DNA from: Montifringilla adamsi
Taxonomy: Eukaryota > Chordata > Aves > Passeriformes > Passeridae
Direction: 5' to 3'
DNA: 64,000 nucleotides
NCBI GenBank assembly: GCA_017590115.1
Contig: JAGGNK010006526.1
Span: forward strand, 662,108-726,107
How positions within the stretch are numbered: the stretch's first letter is position 1; every line of letters begins with the position of its first letter. The translations under genes were made by a program, and so were the position numbers. The notes beneath the pieces were generated by a model, which was not told where the DNA came from, ran no database searches, and was given only the letters and a program-made list of their open reading frames with translations. Positions 51,401 through 61,963 of this stretch are shown in pieces.

Positions 51401-51930
51401 CTGGGAGATTGTTTTGTCTTTCTGCTCAGAACCCTTGACTGTAATTTACATTGTATCAGTGGTACTGGCGAAGATCAGGACAGTAATTTTTAACAGTATT
51501 TCACTGCAAATGAGTCATTTGTGTTTATTGTGCAGAGCTCTTTATAAACTGTGTTTATTGTGCAGAGGATAACTTTTAAGAAGAAAGAAAAAATTTAAGC
51601 CCCATTTTTGCAATGATGCTGAATTTAAAAACATGATCAACCCATATGATGTACTTGCAAAGTGCACTGGCACCCTCAGGAATAAAGTTTTGAGCCTTTA
51701 AAACATCTTATTATAACCCAGATCCTGTAATATTTGTTCTTCTAATGTCTCTGGTAAGGTAAGATTCTTGGTTAGATGGCTCTCCAGCTGCTGAAAGGAA
51801 AGAATCATACCCTGGGTTGCAGTGGAGCACATGGGGAAAGGAATGAAGTGGTTTGGCAGCAAAATAATGACAAGAAATAGAGATTCTTATATCTGCATAG
51901 TGAAAGCAACCCTAATTCATTTTTCTGTTT
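48441..51930. other. Intergenic, no gene recognised
   Basis: AT-rich DNA with a short 30-bp-period duplication at 51521-51567. Otherwise nothing recognised. Confidence 0.6.
51521..51567. repeat. Short tandem duplication, 30-bp period
   Basis: GTGTTTATTGTGCAGAG is present at 51521-51537 and again at 51551-51567. Confidence 0.85.
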
Positions 51931-51940
51931 AGTTGTTAAG

Positions 51941-52042
51941 GGAAAAAAAAACCCAAACAAACAAGACCTCAAATAAAAACAAAAGTAACTGAATATTTAC
52001 AAAAAAAAAAAACCAAAAAAACCAAAAAAAAAAAAAAACCCA
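51941..52042. repeat. A-rich tract with CC interruptions
   Basis: Runs of A broken by CC or CCC, of the same style as the tracts at 14131-14274 and 25225-25293. Confidence 0.85.
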
Positions 52043-54070
52043 GAAAAAGCTATTGTGATTGTGGTGTGTCTTAGTTACCAGAAAAACTTTTTCCCCCTAA
52101 AGCTTTTCATCACGTTCTAATTCTGTAGCACTTCCCACCTGCTCTGACTTCTGCTAGAAGAGCCCAGCAGCAGTTTTAATCACCAGATCTATTTTGGAAC
52201 AGCGCTGAAGATGGGAAGCAGGAGAAAAACCAGCACTGGAGTGCAACATTTTTATCTACAGGCAGTTTCTGCAGCCCGAGAAGGGCTCAGGGCCAAGGGA
52301 TCCATGATACAGGAGAGATTCCTGCTACATTGCATTTGTCTGCCTCTCTACACCCCCTCAGATCTTACTGACAGGAAAAAACAGCTTTTAAAAATTGAGC
52401 ATAATATCCTTACATTAAAACTCTAAATACAATTGTTCCTACCTGCATAACTTGCAGAGACACAACTTTTCTTCAATCACAAAAATACTCGGATTCAGTT
52501 CTGTTAGGAAAAGGTTATCTCTGAAGGGTTGCTGTTTATCAGTAAGTTTATCTCAGAACTACAACTGACAGAAAATCCACTCTCATATTCATTTTCCCCT
52601 GCTAAAATGAAGAGTTAAAGAGCTAAATGTATTTTAGGGAAATTAACATCTTGACTTGCTCTGTAATGAACATACATATTTTCTTCAGTAACATAGTGTT
52701 CCAAACCAATCCATGACCATGCACATTCCCAGAAACACCTCCGATGATTATGATTTATCTAACAAACTAAGGATCTTTAAGACGTCAGAGCAAGTAATTC
52801 CCCAAGAATAAACCAAGAGGTAAGGCTTTAATTCAGAAAACAGAGACAACAATAATCAGCTGGGAAACCTTTTATTCAGGTCACAAGGTAAAAGTAAAAC
52901 CTATTCTACCAAGCAGATTTTTTGCTGCAAAAGTTCAACAGCCAGTGAGAAAAGTAGTAGAATTAAGGAAAGTAGTACCAAATACCAGTCTTCTCCAAAT
53001 ATGTTTCCCATTTGTGTAAGTAACTGCCAAACTAGCAACTAGAAAACCCTCAGTAATCTGCCAATATCCAGTGCAAAGCAGTTTTAGTTGACAAAACCAT
53101 TCCCCAACAAAGTGCATGTTAGATATCATGCATCTCTCTCACCTACCTGGCAGACTTGCACAGAAGCACCACTACCAGCCTACATCAAAAGAGTACAAAA
53201 ATTCAGTATTAAAGCCACAGTCTGTGAACCTGTCATCAAGGACTTCTGACAGGGTGAAGTGCTGCTCTGTGAGTTGCATGTCACCTTCCTTTTCATGTCT
53301 CTTACCACAACAGCCACAGCATGCACTTAGTGGGGACTGCCAGGTGAGAGTTTAGGAAAGGCAGGCCCCCTTGCTTTCCAGGTTATCCAGAGAAGTACTG
53401 AGCCCAGAGATGTCTACACCTTCCCCTTCCTGGCAGGTCTGAGGCCCTGGGAGACCTTTACACAGAATGTTTTAGAGTGAACAGTGCAGCACTCTAAGTC
53501 TGCATTGGAACTCTCATGAGCACAGATGTACAAACAGTGCAGCCTTAACAATGGGCACATTTGTGGTCCCAGTGACATAAACATTGTGGTTTACTGATCC
53601 TTGTGCCAGAATAAGTTGATAAACTATTGTGGATAAACACACTGGTATCAGAAAGCACAAGCAGTAGTATCCCCTTATAAAATTAGCTGATAGGCATTCA
53701 TGTGGAAAAGCAGAGAGTTACAGCCTGTGAGCCATCCCAGGAGTCTCCCCTGACCTCCTTCCCCTTTTAAGTTATATTTTTATTGTTTTCTCTGCAGGTG
53801 TGGAAAACACAAAGTGCCAGCTGAGGTTGTTTCATGATTAGGTGGATTTTGACTCACTTTAGTCATACATATGAAGCATGTGCAGGTTTTATTTCATTAG
53901 AGAATACACCTCCACAAGGTGTGTACATGGAAAGTGTCTTACCTGGAAAGTTCTCTAAGAATGTACACTACTGAACAAAAGCATAATCCAAAAAAGGAAG
54001 ACAATCAGTTCTGGTGGAAGCAGAATTGCTGTGGATAAAAGCCCACTGACCAGAAAGCACAGAACAGCCT
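52043..54070. other. Intergenic 3' of FN3KRP, nothing recognised
   Basis: No exon, transposon or RNA gene recognised. A second AATAAA on the minus strand near 53889-53894 could be a distal FN3KRP polyadenylation signal. Confidence 0.55.
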
Positions 54071-54109
54071 ACAAGCACTCCAGGAGGCACCCACAGTCTG
54101 CATCCAATG

Positions 54110-54245
54110 GAATCAATCAGCAAAACCCTGGAGGTCTTTAAAAGCCTCTGGACCCAATCCTCAGAAATCTGCTTAGCAGGGAGGTTGGACTAGATGGCAT
54201 TCTGGGATTCCCCCCCAACCTCACCCACTCTGATTCTGTGAAAAT
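54110..54245 (+). mobile_element. CR1 LINE 3' fragment
   Basis: CR1 words on the plus strand: CCTGGAGGTCTTTAAAAGCC, GGGAGGTTGGACTAGATGGC and GATTCTGTGAAAA. It lies in or just past the FN3KRP 3' flank, antisense to the gene. Confidence 0.85.
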
Positions 54246-54457
54246 TAATACAAGTCCAAATCCCTTCTCACAGTTCCTGTTACATAATTCTCCTGTGCTT
54301 TCCAGCTCTGTTGTTAACATTGCTCTCATGCACACAACTGGACATGAAGAGCTGTAAGAGGGAGGAAGACACAGCAAAATGCAATAAGCAACTTCTTTTA
54401 GGCATCTAAAATTGTATCACCCTGCACAGTCTCATGTGCTTTCTAGACACTGAGACC

Positions 54458-54463
54458 TTTATT
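54458..54463 (-). terminator. FN3KRP: Candidate FN3KRP polyadenylation signal
   Basis: AATAAA on the minus strand, about 236 bases after the stop codon. It is the first canonical signal downstream and lies before the CR1 copy. Use of the site is inferred. Confidence 0.4.
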
Positions 54464-54698
54464 CACTGTGCAAATGAGTAAACTCCTTCCTAAATTTTTT
54501 CCCTCGTAGAGTTATCCCCAACTATCCTAAAAAGGGATGGCTATTTTACACTTGGTATTCAGCAGGAGACACTGGTTCTAGGTCTTTAACAAGATCAAGG
54601 GTCACACAGGTTGTTTTTAACATTACTACTCCTGCAGCTGCACCACCAAGTATGGGGCTCTCCAAACAACACAGGAAGTATTTGGCTTTAGCAGCAAG

Positions 54699-55037
54699 TT
54701 ACTTTACAAGGTTTCTCATAATGTTTAAAGAAGACCCTCTGTACCCTGAACCAAAATGGTTCCAGTGGTTCATGAAGTGGAACAGCTGGTAAAGCTTCAG
54801 GCGTTTCTCAAACCCTGCAGCTCTGGGGATTTTACTGTGGTAAGCAGAATAAAAAGAACTGCTGAAGCCACCAAACATCCCAGCTATTGCAAGCTCGTAC
54901 TCTGAATGGCCATAGAAAGAAGCCGGATCGAAGATAATCGGACCAGAATCATCCTCAGCTACATTTCCTCCCCAGAGATCCCCGTGCAGGAGAGCAGGAA
55001 CGATTTCCACATCACAGAACAGACTGGGTATCTTCAG
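54699..55037 (-). CDS. FN3KRP: FN3KRP exon 6: catalytic loop and C terminus
   Basis: 339 bp including the stop, acceptor CCCTGCAG. Encodes [20 protein letters not shown], then [30 protein letters not shown] and the C-terminal helices ending [10 protein letters not shown]. It carries Asp217, Asn222 and Asp234. Confidence 0.96.
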   Translation of the reverse strand: MKIPSLFCDVEIVPALLHGDLWGGNVAEDDSGPIIFDPASFYGHSEYELAIAGMFGGFSSSFYSAYHSKIPRAAGFEKRLKLYQLFHFMNHWNHFGSGYRGSSLNIMRNLVK

Positions 55038-58000
55038 CTGCAGGGAGAGAAAAGCACAACATGTAAATTACACAGTCATTCACTTCAAAATGTAGGGGTT
55101 TATCTGCATATTTGAAGCATTCTAAAACCCATCATTTAAAACACACAGGATCTGGTCAGCAGAGATGCTGAGTACATCCAGAGAACTTTTATTGTTCATA
55201 AAAGGCAGCAGCAGAATGGTCATCTAAATCTTTTTCAGCAAGAAAATAGAAGTCTCGAAACTCAGATATTGACCAGGGTTAGTAACAACAACCACCAACA
55301 CTTCATCATTAAAAAGCTCAAGGATGTCTCACCAAATTTCCAAAATGTAGGACCCAAAGAGCCAACAGTGCAGTCACTTGATCAGGTGTAAACAGAGAAT
55401 GAACAGACAGCACGCAGGACAGAACTGCTTAGGTACATTTCTCATCATCAACATGTTACAGAGAATGAGAATCTGAACTCCATCCAGTATTTCCCAAACA
55501 GTAAGGCAAAGTGCTAGCTGGCACTTTGGAATTCACTCCGGAATGTTAGCATAGGGGGATGTGGCAAATGCCATTATACCTTAGAAGAAGGGCATTTTAA
55601 TCCCTAAAAACTGGAGTCTCTGACCAACAGAACCTGGTGCAACCAACAAACAGGAACTTTGGTTTAAGAAAATAAAATTTAAGTATACCCAGCTCTCCCA
55701 AAAATGAGAACTAAGGAAATTGCTCCTACCTGAAGCTGTGCCCAAAGTTCTCTTGCTTCTTTGTCACCTGATTTCTTTTCAACCATGTCCATCTGGGGCT
55801 GGATCCTCTGTCTAGCAAAGAAGGTCACCCAGTCACTCTGCCAGTCGTTCACCTGAAGGAACAGCACTGCAGATGTCAGTTCCACACAAAAGGCACATCT
55901 GCTTCTTTTTTCAAATAAGACTTTTGAGGATCAGAGTCTTTGTGCTGGTACCATCCAACACAGTAAATGCTATAATCATTTAATCAAAGTTATTTTAAAA
56001 CATTAAATTAGGGGAATAATTTGCTCTCAGTGATTAAAGTCCAGGAAATTGAAGAGCTATCAGTGACCAAAGTGCTTTTAAGTGCTGTCCAAGTCACTGC
56101 CTTCCTTAGCAGGCAGAACCATGTTTTTTCATTTTCATGGCTCCACAAAAATTCATTTATTTTCATTATGCTAACTTTGACCTTCTGTATCACTGAAGGA
56201 AAAACGAGATAAACTTAAAATTCTATCAGTCTGAGAAAGTACAACCTACCTGTGGAAGATAACCACAGCAGGTAACTGTATGAAAGCCAAACTGATCCAC
56301 AAACTGGACTTCTGATTGCCCTTGACCTTTACCTTTCAAACCAAAGACAAAAATTCAACAACAGTGACAAAACACTGAGAATCTATGACACAAATGAAAA
56401 TTTCAAACTATACAAGAGTGCAACACTGCTTCTACTGAGAATAAAAAAAAATGCACTTTAATGGTCTTTTTAAAGTTACAATGTGGTTGTTTTTTAAATT
56501 TAAAGTTCCATGTAAAGCAACTATATTCTGCTCTTCAAAATTGTATTTTGAGGTTCTTTATGTCCAAAACTGAGTATGTGTTTTGCTTACACAGACCCAA
56601 ACAGAGCAAACAAAAGTAAAAAGAATCCCTGCCTGGGTCTGTTTCATCCAAACCTATTCTCATGCTATCTTCAGGGGAAGATGAACTTGTCCTGAAGAAG
56701 CAAAAGTCATTTTAACTGCTTTGTAGGTTATTATCAATTGGGTTACATTTGCAAATAGCAGTGTACTGTACCAACTACACTCCCTTCTTTCTTCAGCTTC
56801 TCTCCAAGTTTCTGGTTATGAAGGTGAAGATCAGCCAGCTGAGTTCCAAGCAGTGCTGAGTGCCTACGAAACAAAAAAGTAATCTGAGTATCAGTGACAC
56901 ATGAACAGAACCAGGTCTTGATATTCCAGGAGTTACTTGAACAGATTTATCAAGTAAGTAAAAGCAGTTCCACACCTCTAACAATTTTTTTTCAGTGTAT
57001 TCCAGATATAAACACCTTGTCTTCCTATAAAGACTGCATATTAACACAAAATATACTTATTTGGCTGTTTCTGACACCACTACTGAAAGTGAATGTAGTC
57101 ATGATATTTTATGAAAATTCTTTGCTAGGATTTTTCTCCTATTCTAGCTGAGAAGCCTCAGAAAAGAAATGTAAACAATTAACTGTCTGATGGCTGTGGA
57201 ATGTGGTCTGGACATTGTTTACCAACAGGTGCATCTGGGATTGGTCCATGTTGGTTGTTTCTAATTAATGGCCAATCACAGTCAGCTGGCTCAGACTCTC
57301 TGGGAGTCATGAGCTTTTGTTATCATTCCATTCCTGTTCTTTCTAGCCTTCTGACAAATCCTTTTCTTTCTATTCTTTTAGTATAGTTTTAGTAAATAAT
57401 TTTAATATAATATATATCATAATATAATGAATCAGCCTTCTGAAACACGGAGTTAAGATTCTTGTCTCTTCACTCGTCCCAGGAGCTCCCGTCAGCTTGA
57501 CCACAGTGAAAAGCATAAAATGAGAAACTAACAATTCTAATTTCTGCGTGACATCACTTCTGTAAGGACTCTAAGTAAGATAAGTGCAAGAAAGCATGCA
57601 CAACATGTTGTGCCTTTTTTTTTTTTTTTTTTAAACTCTGGTAAACTGTGTTTGGGAAATAGAACCAAAAAGCTGATCCTTTTCTTTTTCCTGCTGCTTC
57701 CAGCTGCTTTTCTCTAATATGCCGAGATGATGAGAGTCTCAGGGGCCTAATTTATTATCTATTTTTAATAAAACCTCATCCTCCACAAAGTTCAGAAGCA
57801 AAACTTTTTTTCCTTTTTTTTTTTTTTATTTAAACTCTGGTAAACTGTGTTTGGGAAATAGAACCAAAAAGCTGATCCTTTTCTTTCTACTGCTGCTTCC
57901 AGCTGCTTTTCTCTAATATGCCGAGATGATGAGAGTCTCAGGGGCCTAATTTATTATCTATTTTTAATAAAACCTCATCCTCCACAAAGTTCAGAAGAGT

Positions 58001-61000
58001 CTTGTAGTAACTACAAACAGATATTACAACCAGATGCCTCCCATGTTAACAAAATTATGTTCCTTTTATGCCTCTGACCTTCCCCAATTTCCCCTGTTCT
58101 CCAGGCACTGTCATTTAAGGCACACTTATTTCTTCAATTTGTTCAATTCTTTCAATTTGTTCCTGTTAACACAGGAAATCTGCATGCCAAAGGTACCATT
58201 TTTGACCCCAAAACAGCAACATCTCTGCCCTTTCTCGTGGGACTCACTGAGGGTTCTTCATGAATTAGAAACTCTGCCAACAAGCAGGAAGAGGAACAAG
58301 GCTTTAAACTGGCTGCAGAAGATTTGAGAGAGAGATGAGAAATTGGCCATGATCACCTCCCTAATGGAATCAGACAGATGAATTAATCATATTAAGTGCT
58401 TGTCACAGAGAAGGGTCAAAAGTTTGTAACTATCAAAATGAAGGTAAGAGCTGAAAATACTGAAATCATGATTAATTGATTTGGGGAAGTGCCTCTGCAC
58501 AGTCATGCCAAGCAGTAAAGTACTGGTTCTTATATAGGAGGCAAGTACACAACACAGGTGATCAGGCTGGTCGTTTTCCTTTCTGTGAAAAGAAACCTTA
58601 CTGTAAAAATCACTAATCACCTAAGCAAACAAACCAAAACCCAGACTCACTTTGGGATGTATGATCAATTTGCTAGGTGAAGCATTATGAAGTATTTTGT
58701 ACAGCTCTCTGCTGTGTGATTTCCCAAGCTGTCTTGACTCGCTTTAGAAAAAAAATTAAACAAGTTTCCCGTACGAAAACAAGTGATTTAACTATCACGA
58801 CAGCCAAAATTTCTGGTTAAAAGAGGCAAAGACATCACTGTTTTACCTGTTCAAGCCCTGCATTTCCAAATGTTCTATCACAAACGCCGTACTGCCCCCG
58901 GGCAGGTCTATTACTTTCATGGGTTTAGGCACTTTTATTGTCTGTGTTTTCAGGATGGCTTCCAGGCTTGCTGTTTCTCCCTCAAACATTCTTCTGGCCT
59001 GCCAGATATTAAGGGAAAGCATTAGTGTCTATGAGCATCAGTCACAGGTAAACAAAGCACTTCCACAAAACCCATTGATTTTGCAAAACTTACATAGAAA
59101 GGCTGGAGAAAATGTTTATTCACACACAAGATACAGACAGGACCACACCACCAGACTTGACAGGAGTTTTACAAATACAGTGATGTCACTTCATAAAACA
59201 AGTGAGTGAAAATGACAGGTTCTAGAATTTTCTATAATTTAGAAAGTCTGTCTGCAACTGAAGACTGCAAACTGCTTAGAGATAAGGTATGAGCTCCTTC
59301 AGCTGTGCCCCATCAGAGCTTTCACTAGAATGGTATTCCATGGTGTTTTCTTTTACCTCATGGGGGAAGGGCGTGGGTGGCAATCAACTGTAGCAGCCAA
59401 ATGTCCTTTATCACACTTGCACAACCCAAGCCACCACCAGCTGCATTTGCTTGGAAGACATTCTGAATTTGGGACCTATTTCTGCACCTGCTACCCACAG
59501 CAAGGAACATCTACTTTCCTGAGTTCCTCCTCTGAGATCAGTGACACTCATCACATGAAGAAATGTTTCTCTGCAAGAGTCAGGAAGGGGTTGTAGAAAG
59601 AGCACATGGGAAATTTAACATATCTGGCAAAAGCAAAAGCAGGAAAGTAAAATGAATGAAATAGAATGTTCCTTTGGTAATGTTCTATGCAACACAGTCA
59701 CAGGACAATTTGCAGTAGACATCAATAAAGACGCAATCACAGAATGGTTTGTGCTGGAAGGGACCTTCAGACATCCATAAACAACACCTTGTGCCACCCT
59801 CCACTATTCTCAGGCAGCTCCAACCCCCATCCAACCTGGCCTTGAACACTCCCAGGGATCACGGGGCACCCTGTCCCAGGGCCTCACCACTCTCAGAGTC
59901 AGGAATTTCTTCCTAATATCTGACCTAAACCTACTCTCTGTCAGTTTGAAGCCATTCCCCCTTTCCCTGTCACTCCAGGTCCCTGTAAAAAGTCTCTCCC
60001 CACTTTTCCTGTGGGCTCCCTTCTGGCACTGGAAGGTGCAATTATGTCTCTACAGAGCCCTCTCTTCTGCAGGCTGAGCAATCCCAGCTCTCCCAGCCTT
60101 TCCTCGTGGTGCTCCATCCCTCTGACCATCTCCAGGAAACAGCTCTGGCTGTCCTTTTGCCTCAAGAGTGTCCACAGGAAATCTATCCACAGGCAATACT
60201 GTGTCTCTGTCTAAAGCATCACACTTGGCTCTGAACTGCTGATGCACAACAGCAGCTGCTGCTCACAACGCACAGCGTTTACAGCACTTCAACAGAGTTT
60301 GCTTTAATCAGCACTCAGGATCCACACACAGGCAAAAGCACACAAAATGAAACTGCTGAATAGAAAATCCATCCAGATCTTTCCCGCCTCCCCCCCAGCC
60401 TGATCTTGCAGCTAGTTGTATTGCATAGCTAAATACAGAATTAGCAAAGGCCTGAGGAAGGGCTACAGCAATTCAAACTCTCTTCTGTGAAGCAGGATAA
60501 CCTTCCTGTATTATCCCATGTTACCACCCCCATTCAGCTCCCCAACTTGATCAGAAATTGTTGAGAAATTTGGAACAGATATAGTTGCATGCATACTTCC
60601 AAACACATTTGTTTGCTATGAAGGGCAAACACAAGTTTTGACTCCCGTTCTGCCACTGAAGCTATTTATGTGATAAACACAAGTACAGAGTATCTTTAAA
60701 GTAAATTCCACCTGATCTCTGTTTCTGCAAAGGATGCTGAGGAAATAAGTTGAATTGTACTTATCTCTACCAAACGCAGGTGTCTACCTTTGACAGTACA
60801 TTCCAGATATTGAAAGGACAAAGCAGAAAAGCTTGAACAATTATGGGAAAACATCACTTACTCTTTCTCGTGCGCAGGGAATTAGAAGTTTTAGTTAAAA
60901 CCACAGAAGGCACACACTCCCTCAGCAGACAATTTTGTACCTGCTGGGTTGCCTCAGCCCCTGTCACAATGCTTGCAGACACTGTTACACCACTGCTACC

Positions 61001-61963
61001 CTTGGAGGTGACAACAGCATGTCATGGTACTGCATGTCCTGGACAAACAACACTGATACCACAACACTATCCCACCTCAGAATCAGTGAGGCTGGAAAAG
61101 ACCTCCCAGACCAGCAAGTCCAACCTTTGACCCATCTGCACTTTGTCACCCACACCACAGCACTAAGTGCCACGGCGGGCGTGGCAAGTGTCCAAGGCAT
61201 TCCTTGGACACCTGCAGGGATGGGGACTCCACCACCTACCTGGGCAGCCCCTTCCAATTCTTAACAACATTGTCCAGGAAGAAATTCCTGCTGAGAGTAG
61301 GTTTAGGTTAGATATTAGGAAGAAATTCCTGACTGTCAGAGTGGTGAGACCCTGGCACAGGTTTCCCAGAGAAAGTGTGGCTGCCCCTGGATCCCTGAGA
61401 GTATCCAGAGGCTGATGTCCACCCTGAGCCTGCCCTGGCCCAGCCTGAGGCCGTTCCCTCTCCTCCTGTCCCTGTTCCTGGGAGCACAGCCCGACCCCCC
61501 GGCTGTCCCCTCCTGGCAGGAGCTGTGCAGAGCCACAAGGGCCCCCCTGAGCCTCCTTTTCTCCAGGCTCAGCCCCTTCCCAGCTCCCTCAGCCTCTCCT
61601 GGGGCTGCAGCCCCTTCCCAGCTCCGTTCCCTTCTCTGGCCACGCTCCAGCCCCTCCATTCCCCATGTGAGGGCCCAGAGGTGACACAGTACTCGAGTGT
61701 GGCCTCAGCAGGGCCGGCACAGGGACGGGCACTGCCCCGCTCCTGCTGCCGCACCAGGCCCGGAACGCTGTTTCCCATCGTGGGGCCTGCCCACTCTCGG
61801 CAGCGCCGATCCCTATCCTCACCTGTGACTGAGAGTTGATCTTCACGAACACCCGGCCGTAGTCCGTGTCGTAGCTCTGGCCCTGGCTGATGCAGCCGCC
61901 CCCCATGTGCCCGGTCGGCCGCAGCACCGCTGTGCCGAGCGCTCGCTTCAGCGCGTCCTCCAT
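54699..61963 (-). CDS. FN3KRP: Fructosamine-3-kinase-related protein (ketosamine-3-kinase), complete
   Basis: FN3KRP phosphorylates the third carbon of ketosamines (ribulosamines, psicosamines) on glycated proteins, which then decompose: a cytosolic deglycation repair step. Six exons join exactly: 61823-61963, 58847-58998, 56772-56863, 56250-56332, 55730-55852 and 54699-55037. They give 309 residues, the length of the human protein. All introns are GT-AG. Kinase landmarks: glycine-rich GGGCISQG (21-28), lysine 41 in FVKIN, catalytic Asp217 in [10 protein letters not shown], Asn222 and metal-binding Asp234 in [29 protein letters not shown] and the ending [10 protein letters not shown] fit FN3KRP better than FN3K. 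The start is set by GCCGCCATGG; no other ATG lies upstream in frame nearby. No FN3K paralogue is adjacent. Enzyme activity is inferred from the family. Confidence 0.95.
55038..55729 (-). other. FN3KRP: FN3KRP intron 5
   Basis: 692 bp with GTAGGA donor. No repeat or exon recognised. Confidence 0.8.
55730..55852 (-). CDS. FN3KRP: FN3KRP exon 5
   Basis: 123 bp, phase 0 to 0, acceptor CCTTCAG, donor GTAGGA. Encodes [20 protein letters not shown] followed by [20 protein letters not shown]. It matches human FN3KRP closely. Confidence 0.95.
55853..56249 (-). other. FN3KRP: FN3KRP intron 4
   Basis: 397 bp, unremarkable AT-rich intron. Confidence 0.8.
56250..56332 (-). CDS. FN3KRP: FN3KRP exon 4
   Basis: 83 bp, donor GTAGGT. 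Encodes a short variable stretch, then [18 protein letters not shown]. The acceptor is weak (TTTGAAAG), and a second in-frame AG six bases on would remove two residues. The upstream choice is preferred because it gives the family length of 309. Confidence 0.88.
56333..56771 (-). other. FN3KRP: FN3KRP intron 3
   Basis: 439 bp. The acceptor side has a poor pyrimidine tract before exon 4. Nothing else recognised. Confidence 0.75.
56772..56863 (-). CDS. FN3KRP: FN3KRP exon 3
   Basis: 92 bp, acceptor TTTCGTAG, donor GTACAG. Encodes [20 protein letters not shown] followed by [19 protein letters not shown] is the helix conserved in FN3K-family proteins after the hinge. Leaves phase 1. Confidence 0.93.
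57184..57505 (+). mobile_element. Solo LTR of an endogenous retrovirus
   Basis: Starts TGTCTGATGG and ends GACCACA. Internal words such as GATTGGTCCATGTTGGTTG, TTAATGGCCAATCACAGTC, AGACTCTCTGGGAGTCA and GAATCAGCCTTCTGAAACA resemble LTRs I remember as abundant in passerines. No internal viral genes are attached. No clear target-site duplication was found, so the ends are approximate. It is antisense to FN3KRP within intron 2. Confidence 0.7.
57615..57997. repeat. Tandem duplication, 199-bp period
   Basis: Two 168-bp copies at 57631-57798 and 57830-57997 differ at about two positions, both in the CTTTTTCCTG / CTTTCTACTG stretch. Each is preceded by a T tract. On the minus strand each copy ends in an A tract, giving a retroposon-like look. 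Confidence 0.9.
58847..58998 (-). CDS. FN3KRP: FN3KRP exon 2
   Basis: 152 bp, acceptor CTGGCAG, donor GTAAAA. Encodes [29 protein letters not shown] and AFVIEHLEM, the rest of the kinase N-lobe and the hinge. It ends with two bases of an arginine codon. Confidence 0.95.
59735..60130 (-). mobile_element. CR1 LINE fragment, minus orientation
   Basis: Starts AATCACAGAATGGTTTG, the reverse complement of the CR1 tail, and proceeds through CCATCCAACCTGGCCTTGA, TTTCTTCCTAATATCTGACC and AATCCCAGCTCTCCCAGCC. About 400 bp, in the sense direction of FN3KRP. Confidence 0.92.
61076..61705 (-). mobile_element. Composite CR1 block with an inverted internal piece
   Basis: 61076-61298 and 61393-61705 are CR1 in minus orientation (CAGAATCAGTGAGGCTGGAA; TTTTCTCCAGGCTCAGCCCC). 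61299-61392 reads as CR1 in plus orientation (TTTAGGTTAGATATTAGGAA, AAATTCCTGACTGTCAGAG, GTTTCCCAGAGAAAGTGTGG). Either a second CR1 piece inserted head-to-head or part of the element was inverted. Confidence 0.8.

Larger units (their letters stand above)
56864..58846 (-). other. FN3KRP: FN3KRP intron 2
   Basis: About 2.0 kb, of which roughly a third is repeat-derived: a solo LTR at 57184-57505 and a tandem duplication at 57615-57997. Confidence 0.8.
58999..61822 (-). other. FN3KRP: FN3KRP intron 1
   Basis: About 2.8 kb with two CR1 blocks, 59735-60130 and the composite 61076-61705. The 5' end of the intron lies in the CpG-rich promoter block. Confidence 0.8.

Noticed and set aside
54699..61963. 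Assignment to FN3K instead of FN3KRP
   Set aside because: [37 protein letters not shown] and [10 protein letters not shown] follow FN3KRP, while the human FN3K wording differs at these places.
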